Below, one piece after another: positions 17,154 through 26,449 of a DNA stretch of 64,000 nucleotides (position 1 is its first letter; every line of letters begins with the position of its first letter). The notes under the pieces were generated by a model, which was not told the DNA's origin, ran no database searches, and saw only the letters and a list, made by a program, of their open reading frames with translations. The position numbers and the translations under genes are program-made. Source of the DNA: an uncultured Carboxylicivirga sp. (GTDB taxonomy: Bacteria > Bacteroidota > Bacteroidia > Bacteroidales > Marinilabiliaceae); contig NZ_OY764327.1 in NCBI RefSeq assembly GCF_963668385.1, positions 186,001 to 250,000 on the forward strand, given 5' to 3'.

Positions 17154-19670
17154 TTAAAATTTAACAACTAATTGAGTACCATAAAAACGAGGAGGACCAG
17201 CTATATAGGTTGGTATTCCAAATGTTTTTCCTGTATTTCCGGCATCAATCACATATTCTTCATCTAATGCATTATTCATGTAGAATGATAAATCGGCACG
17301 CTTCTTATATTTCAGTCCAACCTTAAAATTTAGCAAACCATATCCTTCCTGATAGCAAGTAGGATCGTTATCTTCTTCGAAATACACACCTGATTTATAA
17401 GAATAAGAGGGGCGGAAGTAGGCTTCCATATCAGCTATTAGATCGGCCATGGCATTAATACCTGCCGAATAAGAATTTTTAGGTGTCAGGCGAAATGTAT
17501 TACCCGCATATGCCTGATCATTACCATCATCATCAGTATCGTCAAAGGTAGCATCGATATAAGCATAATTAGCAAACACGCTTAAATTACGATTAATGCT
17601 GTATTGAGTAGCTACTTCAAATCCTTTTGCGGTTGCATTACCACTATCATCGGTTAACAGGTTGATACCTCCATCCGTATCAAATGTGGCTACACTTGTT
17701 TGAAAATGGCTATAATCGTAAATGTATGCATTCACATCAAAAAGCAAATGCTTATTAAAGAACAACGACTTGGCACCCACCTCGTACGACCACACAATCT
17801 CATCATTCAACACTCTTGTTTCATCAGCATTGATACTAATAACATTGGGTCTACGACCTCGGGCAACATTACCAAACAATGTTACATTTTTACTGATGTC
17901 GTAATTAAGAGCAAACCGACCTACCATCGATAGAAAATGATCGTTTTTAGTAATTCGACCATCGGTTGGTTTTGAAATATTATTCGGATAAGTACCTGTC
18001 AGATATCCAAGATAGGCCGGATACTTGGCTTGACCAGCCTCGTAACCCGCCGTAATATTCTCCCATGTACCACGCAAACCTAAAGTAGCGGTTAATTTTG
18101 AGGTAAAATCATACGAGAAATCAAGAAAAATATCGCCCGAATAATTTTTACCATAATTGGCATAGTATTCTTCATTATATTCTTGTAACGGAACCCCCAC
18201 CAACTCATCGGGAATACCCGGTGCCGGAGGAATAGCCGGCCAAAAAGCAGGCACACCATCAGCCACCAAATAGTTGGTGCCTAACAAATAATCGGCCATC
18301 AACACTACTAAACTTTGCTCATTGGTATATAAAGGAACTTTCTGCGATCCATCTTCAAAAAAGAAGTTTGCTCCTGTAAAGCCTCTGAATTTACCTCCTT
18401 TGTCAAAATTCAACCGAACTTCCTGACTGAACTGCTTTCCTTCTGCAATTTCATGAAAATATAAAGAAGGAGCAGCTGTACCATCACCATCAAATGCTTC
18501 ATCAGAATCGAAAGCACGATAAGCTGTTGTTGAAGTTAAATCCCAAACATTATTAAACTGATGTTTTAATATTCCGGTAACGCCCCACACCGTGCGATCA
18601 AGTCCAAGGTTTTCCCCTTGTTCCAAATCTGCAGCAGTCCATGGTTTTACATCGCCACCTATTGGAGCATATGTTCCGCTTTTAAAAGCTGTACCCGGAG
18701 GTGTATCTTGTTGCCAGTTGGCAATTACTGTAAAACGTGTTTTATCCGAAATCAAATATTTCATGGAAGCACGTAAAGCTCCGGTTTCTTTTCCGTTTAG
18801 CTTTCCACCCGAGATGTTATCAATAAAACCATCATAAGCATTATAGGTCCCAGCCAAACGAAATAACAGTTTATCCTTTACTATTGGAGTATTAAAAAAT
18901 CCGGTCACTTGTTTTTGATTATAGTTGCCATAACCCAATTTAATCTCTCCTTCGGTATTATTTTTAGGCTTATTTTGGATGATGTGCATGGCTCCAATCT
19001 GAGCTCCTCTTCCAAATAATGTACCTTGAGGTCCTTTTAATATCTCTACCCTTTCAATATCGAACAGTTCAACAACCGATCCGCGCGATTTACTGATTGA
19101 AACGCCATCCTGAAAAACAGATACACGGGGTTCTACGCGTGAATCGCCATTATCACTGGTAATTCCCCGAATTACAATACCCGGATTGTTGGCACTTTGC
19201 AACTGCACTTGCAGGCCTGGTACATACTCCGATAATCCATCGTACTGACTTACATTTATATTGTTGATAAACTCAGTTCCATACGAAGTTAAAGCAATAG
19301 GCACATCCTTATTTAACTCCTCTCGCTTTTGAGCGGTAACTACTAACCCCTCCAGCATAGTGCTTGCTTCACTCAATTGCACATCATAAGTAACGTCGGT
19401 ATTTTGTACATCAATTACGTGCTCTACATTATCGTAGCCAATAAAAGTATACTCAATAGTATAAGTACCTCGCTTAAGATTATTTAATATATAAATACCA
19501 TTGGCGTTTGAAATAGTACCAATAGTGGTATTCTTGATAAAAACATTTGCTCCGGTAATCGGTGCTCCTTCTGAATCAATTATTTTACCACTTACAGAAT
19601 AAAGAGTTTGAGCCTTTAACATTGTAATAGAACACAACAATGATAAAACCATTAGAAAAATTCGATGCAT
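17154..19670 (-). CDS. TonB-dependent outer-membrane receptor with carboxypeptidase-like N-terminal domain
   Basis: The 838-aa precursor has a signal peptide (residues 1-20, ending LKAQ). A CarboxypepD_reg beta-sandwich (about 22-105; SGKIIDSEGAPITGANVF) is followed by a TonB box-like VVTAQKRE (110-117). The plug domain contains GIVIRG and VEILKGPQGTLFGRG. A 22-strand-type barrel runs to the terminal aromatic-rich strand ending VKF. It imports a substrate using TonB energy. Its operon partners are a hydrolase and a glycerophosphodiesterase, pointing to an ester or glycerophospho substrate rather than a metal chelate, although the barrel alone would also fit a siderophore receptor. It is not paired with a SusD-like protein. 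Confidence 0.88.
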   Translation of the reverse strand: MHRIFLMVLSLLCSITMLKAQTLYSVSGKIIDSEGAPITGANVFIKNTTIGTISNANGIYILNNLKRGTYTIEYTFIGYDNVEHVIDVQNTDVTYDVQLSEASTMLEGLVVTAQKREELNKDVPIALTSYGTEFINNINVSQYDGLSEYVPGLQVQLQSANNPGIVIRGITSDNGDSRVEPRVSVFQDGVSISKSRGSVVELFDIERVEILKGPQGTLFGRGAQIGAMHIIQNKPKNNTEGEIKLGYGNYNQKQVTGFFNTPIVKDKLLFRLAGTYNAYDGFIDNISGGKLNGKETGALRASMKYLISDKTRFTVIANWQQDTPPGTAFKSGTYAPIGGDVKPWTAADLEQGENLGLDRTVWGVTGILKHQFNNVWDLTSTTAYRAFDSDEAFDGDGTAAPSLYFHEIAEGKQFSQEVRLNFDKGGKFRGFTGANFFFEDGSQKVPLYTNEQSLVVLMADYLLGTNYLVADGVPAFWPAIPPAPGIPDELVGVPLQEYNEEYYANYGKNYSGDIFLDFSYDFTSKLTATLGLRGTWENITAGYEAGQAKYPAYLGYLTGTYPNNISKPTDGRITKNDHFLSMVGRFALNYDISKNVTLFGNVARGRRPNVISINADETRVLNDEIVWSYEVGAKSLFFNKHLLFDVNAYIYDYSHFQTSVATFDTDGGINLLTDDSGNATAKGFEVATQYSINRNLSVFANYAYIDATFDDTDDDGNDQAYAGNTFRLTPKNSYSAGINAMADLIADMEAYFRPSYSYKSGVYFEEDNDPTCYQEGYGLLNFKVGLKYKKRADLSFYMNNALDEEYVIDAGNTGKTFGIPTYIAGPPRFYGTQLVVKF

Positions 19671-19893
19671 ATTTTTTTAGTTAGAATTGTGTTAGTTATT
19701 AATTCGTAAAAGTATATGCAGCGAATTTTTAGGTGTTTATTAGAAAATTACATTACTACTAAATTAAACTTAAGAACTTTTTACTTATTTGTTCGATTAT
19801 TCTATCCTTCAAGCATATGTTAATTGAATATTATATTGATATGATGATTCAGAGATATTTACAAGTCCATATCAACGGCAACATTACATCTAC

Positions 19894-22305
19894 TTAAAAT
19901 TCAATTAGGAGTCCAATGGTTGGGAGAACCGTTCCTGAAGTTCCGTTCAGTTCTTTCATGGCATATCGTTGCTGATTTAAAGGAGCATCGGGATTAACAA
20001 TGATTGATTGCCCGTTATCATCCAATTGCTGAATTAACTCGGGTGCCTGAGCAGACTGATTATTATATAAGTTTTGAATATCGATGTAAAAACCCAAGGT
20101 CATCTTTTTCAGATTATAGGTTTTATCCACCCTTACATCCAACTGATGAAAGTCTTCAAGTCTTTTTGTATTGTACTGCGAATAATCAAGATATTGTTTG
20201 TATTGAGCATCCCAGGCTACTTTCAACGATGATTTATCTTCGTCGTAAGGTGTATACGGCAAACCGCCCACATAACGCCATTTCATTCCCACACTCCAGT
20301 TACGCTGTAAGGTTTTATTCACTGTAATGGTAAATAAATGACGACTGTCCCAGGCAGAAGCCACATAATCGTTTTTGTAATCGGTAAACTCACTTCTAAC
20401 AAAGGTATAAGCCGCAATCATATTTAAGCCTTTATTAGTTTTGGTGCGATACAAAGCCTCAAAACCATAAGCACGTCCTTTGGATGTCGATGTCACTTCT
20501 TCATCTCCTACCACTCCAAAATCGCCACCTTTACTGGCCATTGAGATGGAATCATTAACCGAGAATGGATACTTATCATATCGTTTAAAAAAACCTTCCA
20601 AAGTCATTCGGCTATTTTCGTTCGGACGCAGTTCCAATCCTGCCACAAAGTGATCGGATGAAATATAGGTTAAACCATTTTGCTTATTCACCAGCTCACC
20701 TTCGCTGTTTCGGTACCCCATGGTTGTGTATGACGGATTTTGATAATATCGACCTACATTGGCATTGAAATAAAATTCTGGTAAGATCATGTAGGAGATA
20801 GATGCCCTCGGACTAAATTGATTCAGCAGATTATTCATATCACTGGAATAATTATTGGCATCCATTCTGATCCCTCCGGATAAGGTTAATCGATTATTAA
20901 AGAAAGGATGCGATACCGAACCAAACATCGAATATTTGACAAAATCTAACGTTGATTTATAATTGATTTCTGAGGGTTGATCATCAATAAAAACACGATT
21001 ATAAGTTCGGTTGTAATAACTGATATATTCACCTCCTGCGCCCACGTTAATTGTCCATTCATTAGGACGTGCCGTATATTCCATCCTGAACTTGTTTTCA
21101 ATTTCATCCGACACATAATTCAGATTCAGGTTTTCGGGCGACTCAATGTTATCTTCGTATTTTATGGCTTCGTTATTCAAATGATTCCTGCTTAAAAACA
21201 TGGATAAATAACTATTATCGAAATAATGTTTGTAAGATGTTCCAATGGTATAATTCCACTGATTATTTACCGGAAGATACCCAATAATGTATTTATTTTC
21301 CTCTGTTTCGGAAGCACCGGAATTAAATTCAAAAACATCAATTGCTCCAATTCCGATAAATGAAATCTCGTTGCGTTCATCTATACGCGTTTCTGTCTTA
21401 AACTGAAAATCGGTAAAAGTTGGCAAAAAGGGTAAATCAAGAGCAGCAAATAAAAACTGCAGATACGATCGTCGCACCGAAGCAATCAAACTTGTTTTTT
21501 CGCTTATCGGAGCTAATGTTGTCAACGATATTTCTGAAGCACCTAAAGTCCCTTTAAAAGTAGGTTTATCAACATTTACATCAATCTGCTTAAAATCAAA
21601 AACCGAACTCAATGCATTTCCTTTTCCTGCAGGAAAAGCACTTGAATAAAAATCGACTTCACGAATAAAATCTACATTTAATATACCAACAGGTCCGCCC
21701 GTTGCACCTTGGGTGGCAAAGTGGTTGATATTAGGAATCTCTATTCCATCAATAAAAAAACGATTTTCGGATGGTCCACCTCCTCGCACAAACAAATCAT
21801 TCCGAAAAGTACTGGCTGATCCCACTCCCGGAAAAGACTGTAGTACTTTTGAAATATCGCGGTTAGCTCCTGCACTTTTTTCGATCTGATCAATTCCGAT
21901 TCTTCGCAACGACACAGGAGCATCCGGCCTAACAGCATAAGGTGAAGCAGTTACTTTAACCTCACTCAATGCCTCAGCACTCGATTCCATTTTTATCTGA
22001 ACGCTGGTATTTCGCACTTGTGATATATTATATTCTTCGCTTATTACATTTTTATAGCCTATTGAAGAAAGTTGTAATCGAATAAATCCAGGATCAAGAT
22101 CACGAAATTCAAATCTCCCTAAAGTATCAGTCATTGTTCCTGTGGTAGTATTAAAAATAACAACACTGGCAAAAGGAACCGGTTTGTTGGTATAGGCATC
22201 ACGCACTTCTCCTTTCAACACCCCTGTTTGAGCCTGAATAGTATATACAAAGAACAATAGAGGTATAAAAACAAAATATTTCATAAGTCTATTAAAGTTC
22301 ATCAT
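19894..22305 (-). CDS. TonB-dependent receptor with carboxypeptidase-like N-terminal domain
   Basis: The 803-aa protein has a signal peptide ending TIQAQ near residue 26. A CarboxypepD_reg domain (KGEVRDAYTNKPVPFASVV) is followed by VKVTASPYAVRP as TonB-box region. The plug contains VLQSFPGVGS and LFVRGGGPSENRFFIDG, and a long barrel ends LLIEF. ATG 22305 is chosen; a second Met follows at once and a third six codons on, all compatible with the signal. It is separated by 223 bp from the next receptor operon, so probably transcribed independently. No SusD, hydrolase or regulator is attached. The substrate is unknown. Confidence 0.87.
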   Translation of the reverse strand: MMNFNRLMKYFVFIPLLFFVYTIQAQTGVLKGEVRDAYTNKPVPFASVVIFNTTTGTMTDTLGRFEFRDLDPGFIRLQLSSIGYKNVISEEYNISQVRNTSVQIKMESSAEALSEVKVTASPYAVRPDAPVSLRRIGIDQIEKSAGANRDISKVLQSFPGVGSASTFRNDLFVRGGGPSENRFFIDGIEIPNINHFATQGATGGPVGILNVDFIREVDFYSSAFPAGKGNALSSVFDFKQIDVNVDKPTFKGTLGASEISLTTLAPISEKTSLIASVRRSYLQFLFAALDLPFLPTFTDFQFKTETRIDERNEISFIGIGAIDVFEFNSGASETEENKYIIGYLPVNNQWNYTIGTSYKHYFDNSYLSMFLSRNHLNNEAIKYEDNIESPENLNLNYVSDEIENKFRMEYTARPNEWTINVGAGGEYISYYNRTYNRVFIDDQPSEINYKSTLDFVKYSMFGSVSHPFFNNRLTLSGGIRMDANNYSSDMNNLLNQFSPRASISYMILPEFYFNANVGRYYQNPSYTTMGYRNSEGELVNKQNGLTYISSDHFVAGLELRPNENSRMTLEGFFKRYDKYPFSVNDSISMASKGGDFGVVGDEEVTSTSKGRAYGFEALYRTKTNKGLNMIAAYTFVRSEFTDYKNDYVASAWDSRHLFTITVNKTLQRNWSVGMKWRYVGGLPYTPYDEDKSSLKVAWDAQYKQYLDYSQYNTKRLEDFHQLDVRVDKTYNLKKMTLGFYIDIQNLYNNQSAQAPELIQQLDDNGQSIIVNPDAPLNQQRYAMKELNGTSGTVLPTIGLLIEF

Positions 22306-22439
22306 GTCTGTTTTAATTAAATAATTGGGAATTTAAATGTTTAATTTTCTACTCATATCATTAAACACATTTGAAATAAAAAGGTTTATTAGTGCGAATT
22401 ACTAAATTTGATTACCTTTCAAAGGTTAACCCAAGTCTC

Positions 22440-24215
22440 ATGAATCGTAAATCTCTATTCAAACAGTTTCTTATCTGGCGGCTCCGACATGTTAGTAATC
22501 GTCAGTTTATGATGATTTTGAGTATTATCATAGGAATAGCAGCAGGTTTTGCTGCCGTTGCCATTAAAAATTCCGTTCATTGGATTAGTCATTTTGTACA
22601 TGGCTACCTTGGGCAAGACAATGGTTACATCTTTCTGATTTCGCCTACAATTGGAATTTTCCTTACGGTTTTATTTATTAAATACGTGATTCGTCGTCCG
22701 GTTCGGCATGGTATCCCCAATGTTTTGTATGCCATTTCGAAAAACGAAGGCAAAATGAACCGTCATAATATGTTCTCATCCATTGTTACCAGTGCTCTTA
22801 CTGTTGGTTTTGGAGGAAGCGTTGGATTAGAGGGCCCAACCGTATCGACAGGCGCCGCAATTGGTAGTAATGTAGGCCAGTTATTCAGGTTGAATTACCG
22901 ACAAATCAAACTATTGTTAGGATGTGCTTGTGCTGCAGCCATGTCTGCCATTTTCAAAGCTCCCATAGCTGCTATTGTTTTTGCTTTGGAAGTAATAATG
23001 CTTGACTTGACTTTAGCTGCTATCGTTCCAATATTATTAGCTTCGATTTCGGCTGTTATCATCTCCTATATTTTCATGGGACAAGAAGTGGTGTACCCTT
23101 TTGAATTGTTTCATACCTACGAAATGATTGATTTGGTATATTACGTTATACTTGGCATTGTAGCCGGATTTGTGTCTTCGTATTTTACCCGCATCTACAT
23201 ATTTATGGAAAAATGGTTTGAAAATCTGGATAAACACCGGATTCGTTTACCTGTTGGAGGTGCTTTATTGGGTATATTACTATTCTTCTTTCCTGCTTTG
23301 TATGGAGAAGGTTACGATGTTATTAATAGCGCATTAAGCGGTGATACAAACTTTATTTTCGAAAACACCATCTTTCAAAGCTGGTCAGACAGTATGTGGG
23401 CTGCATTTATCTTACTGGCTGCAATAATTGCACTAAAGGTAGTAGCCACATCACTTACCTTTGGAAGTGGTGGTGTAGGTGGTATTTTTGCTCCAACGCT
23501 TTTTATGGGAGCCAATACCGGTTTACTTTTCGCCAATATTGTTAATCGATTGGGCTTCCATCAACTTCCGGTTCAGAATTTTGCATTGATAGGCATGGCA
23601 GGTTTAATTGCCGGGGTTTTACAAGCTCCTTTAACCGGACTCTTTCTGATTGCAGATTTAACGGGCGGCTACGAAATGTTTTTACCATTGATGATAACTG
23701 CCACGGCATCGTTTGCTACGGCAAAGACCTTTGAACGACACTCGGTTTACACCCACTTGTTAGCCATGCGTAAAGAGTTGCTTACTCATGACAAGGATCA
23801 GGCTGTATTAACCATGATGGAAGTTAAAAACCTGATAGAAACTGACTTTGCCACCATCGACCCCGAAGCTTCTTTGGGAGATTTAGTAAAAGTAGTTTCA
23901 GAAGCACATCGAAACCTCTTTCCAGTAGTGGATTCCAAAGGACAAATGTATGGTATGATAAAAATGGATGATGTACGTAAAATCATCTTTCAACCCGAAC
24001 TCTATAATAACACCATGGTTAAAGATTTAATGTACATGCCCGAATACTACATTAGCCCCGACGATTCGATGGAAGACCTTGTTGAAATGTTTCGAAAATC
24101 GAGCCGTTTTAACATTGCAGTAATTGATAAGGGCAAATACTTGGGTTTTATTTCCAGAGCCAATGCTTTTACTGCATACCGCAATCAGTTAAAAATGTTT
24201 TCGGGAGATTACTAG
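22440..24215 (+). CDS. ClC-type chloride channel/transporter with C-terminal CBS pair
   Basis: I prefer ATG 22440 (591 aa) over the upstream GTG 22392, since the downstream paralogue begins at the equivalent place. The membrane part carries RHGIPN, the gating-glutamate motif GLEGP (E131) and GSGGVGGIFAP. Two CBS domains occupy about the last 130 residues (LFPVVDSKGQMYGMIKMDD; IAVIDKGKYLGFISR). At the position of the proton-pathway glutamate of E. coli ClC there is Val185 (FALEV), as in animal ClC channels, which suggests chloride conduction without proton exchange. It is a paralogue of the gene at 26450, with the same order of motifs. Confidence 0.88.
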   Translation: MNRKSLFKQFLIWRLRHVSNRQFMMILSIIIGIAAGFAAVAIKNSVHWISHFVHGYLGQDNGYIFLISPTIGIFLTVLFIKYVIRRPVRHGIPNVLYAISKNEGKMNRHNMFSSIVTSALTVGFGGSVGLEGPTVSTGAAIGSNVGQLFRLNYRQIKLLLGCACAAAMSAIFKAPIAAIVFALEVIMLDLTLAAIVPILLASISAVIISYIFMGQEVVYPFELFHTYEMIDLVYYVILGIVAGFVSSYFTRIYIFMEKWFENLDKHRIRLPVGGALLGILLFFFPALYGEGYDVINSALSGDTNFIFENTIFQSWSDSMWAAFILLAAIIALKVVATSLTFGSGGVGGIFAPTLFMGANTGLLFANIVNRLGFHQLPVQNFALIGMAGLIAGVLQAPLTGLFLIADLTGGYEMFLPLMITATASFATAKTFERHSVYTHLLAMRKELLTHDKDQAVLTMMEVKNLIETDFATIDPEASLGDLVKVVSEAHRNLFPVVDSKGQMYGMIKMDDVRKIIFQPELYNNTMVKDLMYMPEYYISPDDSMEDLVEMFRKSSRFNIAVIDKGKYLGFISRANAFTAYRNQLKMFSGDY

Positions 24216-24297
24216 ACAATAGACCATTAGGTTGATGGATGTTAGACTTATAGATAAATGTCCAGATGGCTACCGGAAGCAGCGACAGAATTAAGAA

Positions 24298-25341
24298 CTA
24301 TTCCTCTTCCAGTTCCTGTTCGCGTCTTTTAACGTCTTCTCTAAATGCCTTAACTATTGATTCTACTTCATCAACTCCATGTGTTTCCATAAGCTCGGCA
24401 CGCAAGTGAGCGGCTCCTTTAAAGCTATTGGTATAAATTTTAAAGAAACGCTTTAATATGGACCAGTTCTTTTCTCCAGTCCAGGTGTTTGAATACAAGC
24501 GCGAATGTAATAAAAGAGCTTCTAATCGTTCTTCCATATCAGGTTCGTGACCCGGGTTATAAATCCATGGATTATGAAAGATACCACGCCCCACCATCAC
24601 TCCGTCAACACCAAACTCAGCTACTTTCTGATTCGATTCTTCAATCGACATTACATCACCATTACCTAACAACTTAATATTCGGATTAATCTGATTACGT
24701 AACTCAACAGCCCTAGCAATCTGACTCCAGTCAGCTTCGCCTTCTGACATCATCTTTTGAATACGCCCATGAACAATTAAAGCATCAGCCTCCGACTGAA
24801 GTAAATTACTAATCCACGACTCGGTAACCACCGATTTAAATCCAATCCTAGTTTTAACGCTTAATGGTAAATCTGATGCTTCTTTAGTAGCTGTAATAAT
24901 TTCACGCGCCAAATCAGGTGTATTGATCAATGCCGAACACGCGCCTTTTTTGATGATATTTTTCATGGGACAACCCATATTAATATCAATACCATCAAAG
25001 GCTGTTTCTTCAGCGATATATTTAGCTGTTTGATAAAATTTTTCCGGATCAGTTCCCCATATCTGTGCTACCAATTTCACATTCATGCTACGGGCCAATT
25101 CCAATTCTTCGGGATTAATATGAAAACGATGCAGTACCTTCTCCTTTCCTACCGGATGACAAAATCCATCGGTTGACAAAAACTCACTAAACAATAGATG
25201 CACATTTCCGGGTTTACTTAAGCGTAAAACAACCTCGCGAAATACAGTATCTGTTACATCTTCCATTGGAGCTAATGCCCAAATAGGATCTTTTGCCAAC
25301 TTCCAGTAATTCTCTTTCTCAGTAATAACAGCTTCTTTCAT
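24298..25341 (-). CDS. tRNA-dihydrouridine synthase family protein
   Basis: FMN- and NADPH-dependent reduction of specific uridines in tRNA. The 347-aa protein has APMEDVTD at the start of the barrel. DINMGCPMKN supplies the catalytic Cys. SVKTRIG, IVHGR, LLGNGDV and GVMVGRGI complete the FMN-binding signature. The C-terminal helical tRNA-binding region ends in a highly charged tail. The Dus subfamily (A, B or C) cannot be fixed by eye. The HGR spacing and the mid-protein sequence fit the Bacteroidota proteins usually called DusB-like or plain Dus. It is convergent with the first ClC gene and stands alone. Confidence 0.87.
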   Translation of the reverse strand: MKEAVITEKENYWKLAKDPIWALAPMEDVTDTVFREVVLRLSKPGNVHLLFSEFLSTDGFCHPVGKEKVLHRFHINPEELELARSMNVKLVAQIWGTDPEKFYQTAKYIAEETAFDGIDINMGCPMKNIIKKGACSALINTPDLAREIITATKEASDLPLSVKTRIGFKSVVTESWISNLLQSEADALIVHGRIQKMMSEGEADWSQIARAVELRNQINPNIKLLGNGDVMSIEESNQKVAEFGVDGVMVGRGIFHNPWIYNPGHEPDMEERLEALLLHSRLYSNTWTGEKNWSILKRFFKIYTNSFKGAAHLRAELMETHGVDEVESIVKAFREDVKRREQELEEE

Positions 25342-25600
25342 CTATATCTATTCCTTTTATCAACCTTTTAACTTCTATTTTCAAACCCTTTATAGCAACC
25401 TTATAAAAAAACATATTTATTTAAAAATATTTCAAGGTGATAACCTTCTAATTTAAATAGTACTAATAATAGACTTAAAAATATTTTGCGCAAAGATATT
25501 AAAATGGATAAAACTACGTTATACGCATCATAAAACAGCACATAAATACTTACTTACTAGCGCTTAACGTTTTTTAACAGTAATAAAATATAGTATGACA

Positions 25601-25631
25601 TTGCATTCAAATTCGCTTTTTCATACTTTTG
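25601..25631 (+). promoter_or_regulatory. Bacteroidota promoter of the NUMOD4/HTH gene
   Basis: TTG at 25601-25603 is followed after 20 bp by TACTTTTG at 25624-25631, an exact match to TTG-N19/20-TAnnTTTG. The expected start site near 25637 gives a leader of about 110 nt. The rest of the 408-bp gap (25342-25749) shows nothing else clear. Confidence 0.7.
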
Positions 25632-25749
25632 CTGTTACTTAAGAACAGTTAGCAGGTATAATTTATCTCTTTTAATCTGTTACCAAATTAATGTTAGACA
25701 TTCTTCTTTTTAGTTATTATATTGTCTAACACTAACCTAAAATAAACAT

Positions 25750-26316
25750 ATGAAACCTACAATAAAATCTCGCAAGCTCAGAAAAATTGACGATGAGCAA
25801 TGGAAACAGTTAACTTTTACTGATAAAAAATACGAGATAAGTAATTACGGACGAATCAAAAGTTATTGCTACGATAAAGAAAATGGTCGGATTGTAAAAC
25901 TTGGCAACATTAAAGGCTTTTATAATGTAAGTCTGCGCGTTAACGGTAAAAAGAAATCATATCTAGTCCATAAGCTTACTGCCGAGTATTTTGTTCAGAA
26001 AACAGATACAGAACAAGATGTAGTTATTCACCTTGATTGGAATAAGCAAAACAACTACTACACCAACCTACAATGGGTTACTAAAGATGAGAGTTACAAA
26101 CGCATGCACAAAGTTTTGCAGGAAGCTCGCAAAAAAGCAGGCAAGGTAGTAACCAGCTCGAAACTTAGCACCGACGATGTGGCTGTTATTAAAGGAATGC
26201 TAGAGAAAGGCGTTAGACAAAATTTAATTGCCAGGCTATTTTGTGTAAGCGAAATGCAAGTGAGTAGAATTGCCCGCAAAGAAAATTGGGCCGAGATAGA
26301 ACCTAAAATGGATTAG
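25750..26316 (+). CDS. NUMOD4/degenerate HNH protein with C-terminal HTH
   Basis: The protein is 188 aa. Residues ~17-45 match NUMOD4 (WKQL...YEISNYGRIKS), a DNA-binding module of phage homing endonucleases. An HNH-like segment follows (VHKLTAEYF... IHLDWNKQNN...NLQWVT), which keeps His, Asp and Asn-Asn positions but with unusual neighbours. The last ~50 residues form a helix-turn-helix (KLSTDDVAVIKGML...VSEMQVSRIARKENW). It is not inside a split gene, has a good promoter, and lies between two ClC paralogues. Those points favour a domesticated DNA-binding regulator over an active homing nuclease. Nuclease activity cannot be excluded from sequence. Confidence 0.72.
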   Translation: MKPTIKSRKLRKIDDEQWKQLTFTDKKYEISNYGRIKSYCYDKENGRIVKLGNIKGFYNVSLRVNGKKKSYLVHKLTAEYFVQKTDTEQDVVIHLDWNKQNNYYTNLQWVTKDESYKRMHKVLQEARKKAGKVVTSSKLSTDDVAVIKGMLEKGVRQNLIARLFCVSEMQVSRIARKENWAEIEPKMD

Positions 26317-26411
26317 TATTTATAAAATTTAACATTCAAGCCATCTATACATAGATCAATCCCTTTCATAAAGTCCCCTAATTAAATATCTAAACTTATT
26401 AATGTAGTTAA

Positions 26412-26441
26412 TTGCACTACGTTTTATTTGTATTACTTTTG
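26412..26441 (+). promoter_or_regulatory. Bacteroidota promoter of the second ClC gene, predicting a leaderless mRNA
   Basis: TTG (26412-26414), 19 bp, then TACTTTTG (26434-26441). The ATG begins at 26450, so transcription should start within a few bases of the start codon. No later in-frame Met precedes the first membrane helix, so this start is firm. Confidence 0.7.
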
Positions 26442-26449
26442 CGGCCATT

